From the NCBI GenBank assembly GCA_009781125.1, contig WQYS01000198.1, positions 1 through 5,366 of the forward strand: DNA of 5,366 nucleotides, read 5' to 3'. Made by a program: the position numbers and the translations under genes. This DNA is from Acidobacteriaceae bacterium (lineage in GTDB: Bacteria > Acidobacteriota > Terriglobia > Terriglobales > Acidobacteriaceae). Shown one piece after another: positions 1-4,181 of this stretch. The notes below the pieces were generated by a model. It had not been told where the DNA came from. It searched no databases and was given only the letters and a program-made list of their open reading frames with translations. Every line of letters begins with the position of its first letter. Position 1 is the stretch's first letter.

Positions 1-147
1 CTGCGGCTGCTGCGCGCTCGTGTCCGGCGCCGCTGTTGACTGGTTAGCCTGTCCGTGTGCGGCAACAGCAGTAGTCAGCATGCCCGCAACCGCAAGACCA
101 GTCATCAGACTGGCTCGCATTCCGCTAAAGAAAGAACGCTCTATCAT
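1..147 (-). CDS. Exported protein of unknown function, N-terminal fragment
   Basis: Only the first 49 codons are inside the window; the gene continues beyond base 1. The translation begins MIERSFFSGMRASLM and has the three parts of a Sec signal peptide: arginines at residues 4 and 11, a hydrophobic stretch at about residues 13-30 (LMTGLAVAGMLTTAVAA), and a small-residue cleavage region (AVA-A or VAA-H, near residues 28-31). After it comes a polar Gln/Ala/Ser/Pro-rich segment, typical of the start of a mature secreted protein or of a linker. I chose the ATG at 147 because a GATGAGG Shine-Dalgarno-like stretch lies 9 nt upstream. An in-frame ATG at 162 is possible, but its GGGAGG would touch the start codon. 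The mature domain is not visible, so no function can be given. It follows higA on the same strand after about 156 bp and may be a separate transcription unit. Confidence 0.6.
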   Translation of the reverse strand, partial: MIERSFFSGMRASLMTGLAVAGMLTTAVAAHGQANQSTAAPDTSAQQPQ

Positions 148-211
148 CGCTATGAACCTCATCCTCCCGGCGCAGTCGATTCCCCGCTAGCCCGCGCACA
201 GGTGTGCTCCT

Positions 212-217
212 ATTTTA
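212..217 (-). promoter_or_regulatory. Possible -10 element for the exported-protein gene
   Basis: On the minus strand the gap between higA and the exported-protein gene contains TAAAAT (217 to 212), a five-of-six match to the sigma-70 -10 box, about 65 nt upstream of the ATG at 147. With a 17-nt spacer the -35 position reads CCCACA, which is poor, so this is weak. A short palindrome, GCACA-GG-TGTGC (196-207), lies just downstream of it and could be a regulator site. Confidence 0.25.
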
Positions 218-252
218 GTCTTTTCGGCCCGCCTTGTGGGTTTGACGACGCT

Positions 253-272
253 AACATAAAAAGGGTTATGTT
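253..272. repeat. AT-rich inverted repeat AACATAA/TTATGTT
   Basis: Two perfect 7-bp arms, AACATAA (253-259) and TTATGTT (266-272), are separated by 6 bp in the gap between higA and the exported-protein gene. It could be a protein-binding site or part of the transcript end of higBA. The sequence alone does not decide. Confidence 0.4.
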
Positions 273-299
273 GCTGGCTGCTCGCGGATGCGCAGCCAG
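258..299 (-). terminator. Possible terminator downstream of higA
   Basis: Just after the higA stop, the minus-strand RNA can form an 8-bp perfect stem, CUGGCUGC/GCAGCCAG (299-292 paired with 281-274), with a 10-nt loop. A run of five U (262-258) follows 11 nt later. The stem is strong, but the U tract is short and too far from the stem for a standard intrinsic terminator. Termination here is therefore tentative. Confidence 0.3.
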
Positions 300-303
300 A
301 ACT

Positions 304-633
304 TCACGCAGCCGCTTGCAAGCGTTTGGCGCGTTCGATACGCGCCATCTCCTTGGGACTGTGCATGGTTTCCCAAAGATCGCTGCGGCGCTGCACATTC
401 AGCCAGAAGTCAGGGCTGTTACCGAATACACGGGCCAGGATCAGCGCTGTTGCCGCAGTGACGCCACGGCGGTCTCGGCACAACTCGTTGACATGCTTGC
501 GCGCTATTCCCATCGCTTCGGCGAGCGCGCCCTGCGTCAGTCCCAGCGGCTCCATGAACTCCGTGGTCAATATATCGCCGACCGTAGCCGGTTTGCGCTT
601 GGTCATCAGCATAGCTGTTCTGCCTTTCTTCAT
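304..633 (-). CDS. higA: HigA-family antitoxin (XRE helix-turn-helix), module 1
   Basis: This 109-residue protein is the antitoxin of a type II toxin-antitoxin pair. It should bind and neutralise the HigB toxin encoded just upstream and repress their shared promoter. Family hallmarks are visible in order: the PATVGDIL entry (residues 15-22, matching the HigA pattern PxxPGEIL); the EFMEPLGLTQGALAEAMGI segment, which with RKHVNELC forms the helix-turn-helix (about 29-52); RRGVTAATALILARVFG (56-71); and SPDFWLNVQ (73-81), the usual HigA SPEFWLNLQ. The length is typical. Its ATG at 633 overlaps the toxin stop as ATGA, which implies translational coupling. Internal Met codons at residues 8 and 10 also fit, and the family usually begins close to MTKRKP, so the true start could be about 612 or 606. 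The toxin-first gene order is typical of hig loci. Confidence 0.92.
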   Translation of the reverse strand: MKKGRTAMLMTKRKPATVGDILTTEFMEPLGLTQGALAEAMGIARKHVNELCRDRRGVTAATALILARVFGNSPDFWLNVQRRSDLWETMHSPKEMARIERAKRLQAAA

Positions 634-926
634 CTGTAACCGTGATCGTCCAGATAGATACTCTTCGCTTCACCCTTGCCGCCATCCCACCGGAAGATCA
701 ACCGCCACTGATTGTTGATGCGAATCGAATGCCAGCCTTCGAGATGGCCGCGCAGTTTCTCGAAATGATTGCCTGGCGGCACGCGAAGATCGGCGTCGGT
801 CATCGCGTCGTCGATCATCTGGAGCTTGCGGAAAAGGCGGGTTTCAAGATCGCGCGGGATATTTCGTGAAGCCACATCCTCTACGAAGAAGACGCGCAGC
901 CAGTCGTCCCGAAAGCTCAGAATCAT
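630..926 (-). CDS. higB: HigB-family RelE-like toxin, module 1
   Basis: This 98-residue protein belongs to the RelE/ParE superfamily, HigB killer-protein branch. Known members cleave mRNA at the ribosome. The diagnostic region is residues 54-80, HFEKLRGHLEGWHSIRINNQWRLIFRW: the LKG..xG.WSIRINxQWRI.F.W signature containing the beta-sheet core and basic residues. The N-terminal MILSFRDDWLRVFF and the C-terminal IYLDDHGYR also match the family (usual ending DYH). The start at 926 is supported by an AGGA Shine-Dalgarno sequence (937-934) 7 nt upstream and by its own promoter. The stop overlaps the higA start by 4 nt. Nothing is truncated and the codons form a full-length toxin, so the module looks intact. 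Actual toxicity is inferred from the family. Confidence 0.92.
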   Translation of the reverse strand: MILSFRDDWLRVFFVEDVASRNIPRDLETRLFRKLQMIDDAMTDADLRVPPGNHFEKLRGHLEGWHSIRINNQWRLIFRWDGGKGEAKSIYLDDHGYR

Positions 927-928
927 CC

Positions 929-966
929 GTGTTTCCTATGTCCCTATATACCACCCATGGAAACAC
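929..966. promoter_or_regulatory. Inverted-repeat operator candidate for HigA, module 1
   Basis: The arms GTGTTTCC (929-936) and GGAAACAC (959-966) form a perfect 8-bp inverted repeat. Allowing one bulged T at 937, the match extends to 11 bp (ATG at 938-940 with CAT at 956-958). The dyad axis is at 947.5, exactly the middle of the TATATA -10 box. The arm centres are 30 bp apart, close to three helical turns. HigA antitoxins are known to bind palindromes over their own promoter, so this is a likely autoregulatory site (inference). Confidence 0.5.
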
Positions 967-973
967 ATTTCAA
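945..973 (-). promoter_or_regulatory. Sigma-70-type promoter of higBA module 1
   Basis: The minus strand carries TTGAAA (973-968, five of six to TTGACA), exactly 17 bp, then TATATA (950-945, four of six to TATAAT). Transcription would begin near 938, leaving a leader of roughly a dozen nucleotides with the AGGA ribosome-binding site at its very beginning. The -35 box contains the TGA stop codon of rpe (972-970), so the TA pair has its own promoter packed into the end of the preceding gene. Confidence 0.65.
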
Positions 974-1644
974 CCTGATACCACCGCTGCTGCCCGCGCC
1001 AGCTTCAACAGCTCGCGGGCGTTCTCTTCCGTCTTGCCGCGCTCGAAGACCGCCGAACCGGCCACTAACATATCCGCTCCTGATTCGACGACCGAAGCTA
1101 CCGTATCGTGAGCGACGCCGCCGTCCACCTCGATGCGAAACCCGAGGCCCATCTTTTCCCGTAACTCCGCCAGATGCTCTATCTTACGGAGCGACGGAGC
1201 GATGAATTTCTGCCCTCCAAAGCCCGGATTCACGCTCATCACCAGCACGAAATGCACCATCGGGAGGACTTCGACGAGCGTCTCGACCGGAGTGGCCGGA
1301 TTAATCACGACTCCCGGCAGAGCGCCGTGCTCGATGATGAGTTGCAGCGTGCGATGCAGGTGGCGGCAGGTCTCCTGGTGAACGCTGATGAGGTTGGCTC
1401 CGGCGGCGGCAAAGGCCGGGATGTAGGCGTCGGGATTCTCGATCATCAGGTGGCAGTCGAGCGGCAGCTTGGTCACCGGACGCAGCGCGGCCACCACCGG
1501 CGGCCCGAAGGTAATGTTGGGGACGAAGTGCCCGTCCATGACATCGACGTGGACGATGCTTCCACCACCGCGCTCAGCGGCGTGGACCTCGTCGGCAAGG
1601 TGCGCAAAATCAGAGGCCAGGATCGAAAATGCCAGTTCTACCAA
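970..1644 (-). CDS. rpe: Ribulose-phosphate 3-epimerase
   Basis: This cytosolic enzyme interconverts D-ribulose 5-phosphate and D-xylulose 5-phosphate in the pentose phosphate and Calvin-type pathways. The 224-residue TIM barrel is full length. Visible signatures are SILASDF (7-13, Ser7), HVDVMDGHFVPN (32-43), CHLMI (64-68), MSVNPGFGGQKF (136-147, phosphate and substrate loop), EVDGG (172-176) and AGSAVF (195-200). By family equivalence, the metal and acid-base residues are His32, Asp34, His65 and Asp174, all present. The start codon is TTG at 1644. It is supported by AAGGAG (1658-1653) 8 nt upstream and by the N-terminus VELAFSIL aligning with the usual family start. It begins 26 nt after the arsC stop, so it is probably co-transcribed with the UvrC-like/ArsC gene. 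Its stop lies inside the promoter of the higBA module. Confidence 0.96.
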   Translation of the reverse strand: MVELAFSILASDFAHLADEVHAAERGGGSIVHVDVMDGHFVPNITFGPPVVAALRPVTKLPLDCHLMIENPDAYIPAFAAAGANLISVHQETCRHLHRTLQLIIEHGALPGVVINPATPVETLVEVLPMVHFVLVMSVNPGFGGQKFIAPSLRKIEHLAELREKMGLGFRIEVDGGVAHDTVASVVESGADMLVAGSAVFERGKTEENARELLKLARAAAVVSG

Positions 1645-1652
1645 GGGACTTG

Positions 1653-1658
1653 CTCCTT
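1653..1658 (-). promoter_or_regulatory. Ribosome-binding site fixing the rpe TTG start
   Basis: AAGGAG on the minus strand is 8 nt upstream of the TTG at 1644. No ATG or GTG in a suitable position gives a full N-terminal beta strand, so this site decides the start. Confidence 0.75.
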
Positions 1659-1670
1659 ACTGCGAGTCTA

Positions 1671-2087
1671 TCAGCCAGCATTTGCGAATTCGCCCAAATA
1701 GTTCCGCAGTTCGTCGCGGACGCGGCGGAAGACCTCCATGCGTTCGGCCTCTGTTCCCACCGACGCGGGCGGCGGATCTTCGAAGCTGTGATGCAGCCGC
1801 TTCGTTGCTCCCGGAAAAACCGGACAGCTTTCCTTGGCGTTGTCGCAGACGGTAATCACGTAGTCGAAATGCTGACCAGCAAACTCATCGACATTCTTCG
1901 AGCGGTGTGAGGAGATGTCGATGCCAATCTCCGCCATGGCTGCGATTGCCTCCGGACGCACCGTTCCGGGTTTCGTTCCAGCGCTTTCGACCGCGAATTT
2001 ATCGCCTGCATCATGACGCAGCAATCCCTCGGCCATCTGACTGCGAGCAGAGTTGCCAGTACACAGAACGAGAACTCTTTTTTTCAT
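1671..2087 (-). CDS. arsC: Arsenate reductase ArsC, thioredoxin-coupled type (domain of the fusion, or separate gene)
   Basis: Starting at the internal ATG (2087), this segment encodes 138 residues, the normal length of a stand-alone ArsC of the low-molecular-weight phosphatase fold. It reduces arsenate to arsenite in the cytosol. The CX5R phosphate loop is CTGNSAR (Cys9 to Arg15). The relay cysteines Cys81 and Cys88 lie in VCDNAKESC, matching the three-cysteine disulfide cascade of the Staphylococcus pI258 enzyme (Cys10, 82, 89). Asp104-Pro105 in FEDPPP supplies the general acid. AGGGGG lies 3 nt before the ATG, so independent initiation is possible. No arsR, arsB or acr3 gene is in the window. 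The neighbour downstream is rpe, 26 nt away. Enzyme identity is strong; whether it is made alone or as the C-terminus of the UvrC-like protein is open. Confidence 0.8.
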   Translation of the reverse strand: MKKRVLVLCTGNSARSQMAEGLLRHDAGDKFAVESAGTKPGTVRPEAIAAMAEIGIDISSHRSKNVDEFAGQHFDYVITVCDNAKESCPVFPGATKRLHHSFEDPPPASVGTEAERMEVFRRVRDELRNYLGEFANAG

Positions 2088-3401
2088 GGTCCCCCTAAGA
2101 ATACGTGTCTTTGCCGCTTTGATCGCCGCCGGATCGCGCTGAACCTCCGGCAGCGGCTTCGGCACGCCGAGCACCTGGCGCGCCGCTCCGCGCAGAATGC
2201 GCCGGACAGGCCAGCGTCCGTCCGCGTTCGGCAGAAAGACCTCGCCCGCGCGCTGCTTTTCCGGACGGTAGTACCAGCGCCGGAAGAGTGATAAATAATC
2301 ACTCATCACCGCGAGATCGCCGTCCGTCACCTGATCCTTCAGGCGCTCAAGAACACCGCGTGCGCGCTCCTCGGGCGACGTTGCCGCCTCAACCGGAGCA
2401 CCTTCCATAGGAACCGCCTCCAGCATCAGCGGCTGCGCAAACAACGAACTGCCTACGCTGGTCTGCTCCTTCACGGCGCGCACGCCCAGCGTCGAAAGCC
2501 GCTCCGGTCCGGCAAGCGAGCCGCGCTCCAACAGAAATACTGCGGCATCATCTTCCTTCTCGTCACGCGCGGCAGCACACTGGATAATCACCGCGCGCAG
2601 AGCGGGAACCGGCTGCACGATCTCGTCGGCAAGCGAGGCGGCGGCCTTCACCTTCTGATACTGCTCGTGAATCTCCCGGGCGCGTTCGAACTCCAGCAGA
2701 TTAGACGCATGCTCGCGCTCGTGGACGATCTCCCCCAGCATCGTATCGCCGCGCGTATCGAGGAAGGTCGTCACGCGAGCGGCCTCTTCCGCATACTGCT
2801 CCGGCGTGCAGGCCTGCTTGCACGGCTCGATGCACTTCTTCATCTCGCCGTAGACGCAGCCAGGGTGTTCAGGATACGGCGCCAGATCCTCATGGCAGCG
2901 GCGCAGCTTGAAGAGGTCCAGCACGGAGTCGAGGTACCGCTCTGCCGCCGCACGCGAGGGGAACGGGCCATACATCGCCGAAAGCCCGCGCCGCGAAAGC
3001 CGATTGGTCACATAGACACGCGGAAACGCATTCTCCACAGCCATGCGGAGAAAGGCTGGCGTATGCAGCTTCAGTCTGCGCCGCGCCTCGGCGTATCCGA
3101 AGATCGCAGCCGCCGCGCGATACAGCGCCAGCGCCGACTCGAACTCCGAACCCGTGACGGTGTATTCAATTCGGGCCACCTTGTCGCGCAGGTTGAGGCG
3201 TTTCGATTGCGACTCGGGCGGAGCAAGCAGGCGCTTCATACGGCGGCGCAGATCGGCTGCCCGCGACAGATACGGCTCGGAGCCTTCCTGCTCGCCGTAC
3301 AGAGCGAAGACGCCAGGCAGAGCAGGAACGGAGCGCAGAACTTCCTCCGCCCGCTCTGCTGAGAAGCTCAGTGCCGTCTCGAAGGAAAAGCGCTCCGCCA
3401 T
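1671..3401 (-). CDS. UvrC-like protein fused in frame to arsenate reductase (as sequenced)
   Basis: This open frame of 576 residues contains two unrelated modules. Residues 1-438 are UvrC-like. LPGVF (28-32) and PYLSRAADLRRRM (43-55) are a degraded GIY-YIG nuclease domain (YIG has become YLS, and the catalytic Glu and Asn positions are not recognisable). Cys169, Cys182, Cys190 and Cys194 reproduce the 12/13-8-4 spacing of the UvrC Fe-S cysteines (CVYGEMKKCIEPC). LLEFERAREIHEQY (235-248) is a UVR motif of the UvrB-contact type. The RNase H-type catalytic DxSH motif and helix-hairpin-helix tail of true UvrC are absent. Residues 439-576 are a complete ArsC. The junction (RILRG-TM) shows no linker. 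It lies in a five-G tract (2095-2091) beside a ribosome-binding-like AGGGGG, so this could be two coupled genes. There is no strong Shine-Dalgarno site at 3401. The role is unknown; it is probably not a working excision nuclease. Confidence 0.7.
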   Translation of the reverse strand: MAERFSFETALSFSAERAEEVLRSVPALPGVFALYGEQEGSEPYLSRAADLRRRMKRLLAPPESQSKRLNLRDKVARIEYTVTGSEFESALALYRAAAAIFGYAEARRRLKLHTPAFLRMAVENAFPRVYVTNRLSRRGLSAMYGPFPSRAAAERYLDSVLDLFKLRRCHEDLAPYPEHPGCVYGEMKKCIEPCKQACTPEQYAEEAARVTTFLDTRGDTMLGEIVHEREHASNLLEFERAREIHEQYQKVKAAASLADEIVQPVPALRAVIIQCAAARDEKEDDAAVFLLERGSLAGPERLSTLGVRAVKEQTSVGSSLFAQPLMLEAVPMEGAPVEAATSPEERARGVLERLKDQVTDGDLAVMSDYLSLFRRWYYRPEKQRAGEVFLPNADGRWPVRRILRGAARQVLGVPKPLPEVQRDPAAIKAAKTRILRGTMKKRVLVLCTGNSARSQMAEGLLRHDAGDKFAVESAGTKPGTVRPEAIAAMAEIGIDISSHRSKNVDEFAGQHFDYVITVCDNAKESCPVFPGATKRLHHSFEDPPPASVGTEAERMEVFRRVRDELRNYLGEFANAG

Positions 3402-3439
3402 TGCTGTGATTTTAATCCGGGTTCCCCATGCGCAGAGAC

Positions 3440-3469
3440 TTGCTCAAAGCAATATACCTTTGATAGTAT
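3440..3469 (+). promoter_or_regulatory. Possible promoter of TA module 2
   Basis: TTGCTC (3440-3445) and TAGTAT (3464-3469), separated by 18 bp, would start transcription near 3476 with a leader of about 15 nt. An alternative, TTGATA (3460-3465) with TATTCT (3483-3488) at 17 bp, has better boxes but would start within the start codon. The region is markedly AT-rich compared with its surroundings. The exact promoter is unsettled. Confidence 0.35.
3451..3456 (-). promoter_or_regulatory. Possible -10 box of the UvrC-like/arsC/rpe operon
   Basis: The minus strand reads TATATT (3456-3451), five of six to the -10 consensus, about 50 nt upstream of the ATG at 3401. No good -35 is seen at 16-18 bp. 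The box overlaps the left arm of the palindrome at 3454-3485, so binding there could affect this promoter too. Confidence 0.3.
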
Positions 3470-3485
3470 ATACGTCTAAAGGTAT
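3454..3485. promoter_or_regulatory. Nested palindrome, operator candidate for the module 2 antitoxin
   Basis: The outer arms ATACCTTT (3454-3461) and AAAGGTAT (3478-3485) are a perfect 8-bp inverted repeat. An inner perfect palindrome, GTATATAC (3466-3473), shares the same axis at 3469.5. The outer arm centres are 24 bp apart. The right arm contains the AAAGG ribosome-binding site of the toxin gene (8 nt before the ATG at 3491). The left arm overlaps the candidate -10 of the divergent UvrC-like gene. Binding by the XRE antitoxin is inferred from how such modules are regulated. Confidence 0.55.
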
Positions 3486-3490
3486 TCTTG

Positions 3491-3868
3491 ATGTGGACAG
3501 TAGAGATTAGTGACGAATTCGAGCCAGAGTTCCTTCGATTGCCGCACGAGGTGCAGGATGAGGCCTTCGCAATGGTTCGACTGCTCCAGAGATTCGGCCC
3601 GCAACTTGGACGGCCCCGCGTCGACACGTTGAACCATTCGGGCCACGCAAACATGAAGGAGTTGCGGTTCGACGCAGCCGATGGCGTCTGGCGCATAGCC
3701 TTTGCCTTTGACCCCGAGCGCAAAGGGATACTGCTCGTTGCCGGGGACAAGTCGGGCGTGAGCGAGAAGCGGTTCTACCGCGAGCTGATCCGCAAAGCCG
3801 ATCAACGGTTCGATGCGCATCTGGAGCGCATCAAAAAGTCACGGAGGGAGTATGGCGCGAAACATTAA
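3491..3868 (+). CDS. HigB-like toxin of the Gp49 RelE/ParE branch, module 2
   Basis: This 125-residue protein matches the Gp49-like (phage-derived HigB) toxin family, which differs in sequence from the HigB at 926-630. Signatures are FGPQLGRPRVDTLNHSGHANMKELRF (35-60), the conserved GPxLGRPxVDTLxxSxHxNMKELR block; VWRIAFAFDPERKGILLVAGDK (66-87), the beta-sheet core with WRIAFAFDP; and RFYRELIRKADQRFDAHL (94-111), the C-terminal helix. I prefer the ATG at 3491 over the in-frame TTG at 3488 because AAAGG (3478-3482) is 8 nt upstream and family members begin MW. Related toxins inhibit growth through ribosome-dependent RNA cleavage; activity here is inferred. The gene overlaps the antitoxin gene by 17 nt and appears intact. 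Confidence 0.9.
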   Translation: MWTVEISDEFEPEFLRLPHEVQDEAFAMVRLLQRFGPQLGRPRVDTLNHSGHANMKELRFDAADGVWRIAFAFDPERKGILLVAGDKSGVSEKRFYRELIRKADQRFDAHLERIKKSRREYGAKH

Positions 3869-4166
3869 CGAACTGATGAAGGCATTGCCGGCAACTCGCC
3901 GCCGCAGGATCGAAAAGCGGGCGCGCCTGCTGATTAGCGAGGAGATGACTCTTCAGGAGCTTCGCCGCGCCCGCGAGATGACGCAGGTAAAGATGGCCAG
4001 GAACCTTGGTGTCGCGCAAAAGCAGATCTCTGACATCGAGAAGCGTACTGACATGCACATCTCCACCTTGCGGCGTCAAATTGAAGCGCTGGGAGGTGAG
4101 TTGACCCTGGTGGCGAAGTTTCCCGATGGCGCTCCGGTCAAGCTAATTGGATTGACTGAACCGTAG
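3852..4166 (+). CDS. XRE-family antitoxin, module 2
   Basis: This 104-residue helix-turn-helix protein is the usual partner of Gp49-like toxins. The N-terminus MARNINELMKALPATRRRRIEKRARLLI (1-28) is a basic helical segment like the MxRxxxELxxxMSPExRARxxxxAxxLL start of these antitoxins. The HTH spans about residues 34-64 (LQELRRAREMTQVKMARNLG, then VAQKQISDIEKR). RTDMHISTLRRQIEALGGELTLVAKFPDG (65-93) is the diagnostic tail of the group. The ATG at 3852 has GGAGG 4 nt upstream (3843-3847) and gives the family-length protein. A longer in-frame reading from 3813 would lie wholly in the toxin gene and is not needed. It should neutralise the toxin and repress the promoter with its palindrome. It ends 15 bp from the convergent tldE stop. 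Confidence 0.88.
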   Translation: MARNINELMKALPATRRRRIEKRARLLISEEMTLQELRRAREMTQVKMARNLGVAQKQISDIEKRTDMHISTLRRQIEALGGELTLVAKFPDGAPVKLIGLTEP

Positions 4167-4181
4167 TTGCTCACCCAGCCA

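Noticed and set aside
55..639. A 194-codon plus-strand open frame opposite higA and the exported-protein gene
   Set aside because: The minus strand explains the whole interval with a clear HigA and a signal peptide. The plus frame has no family features or ribosome-binding site.
929..966. The 8-bp inverted repeat as a terminator for rpe
   Set aside because: The loop would be 22 nt, no T run follows on the minus strand, and the axis sits on a promoter -10 box, so an operator fits better.
1174..1701. A 175-codon plus-strand open frame antisense to rpe
   Set aside because: rpe on the minus strand has every catalytic motif. This frame only mirrors its codon bias.
2667..3362. A 231-codon open frame on the plus strand opposite the UvrC-like gene
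   Set aside because: It is a GC-rich shadow with a composition dominated by Arg, Leu and Ala and no recognisable motif. The opposite strand carries clear UvrC signatures.
304..4166. A composite transposon or integron carrying the TA pairs
   Set aside because: No transposase, integrase, terminal inverted repeats or target-site duplication was seen by eye around either module.
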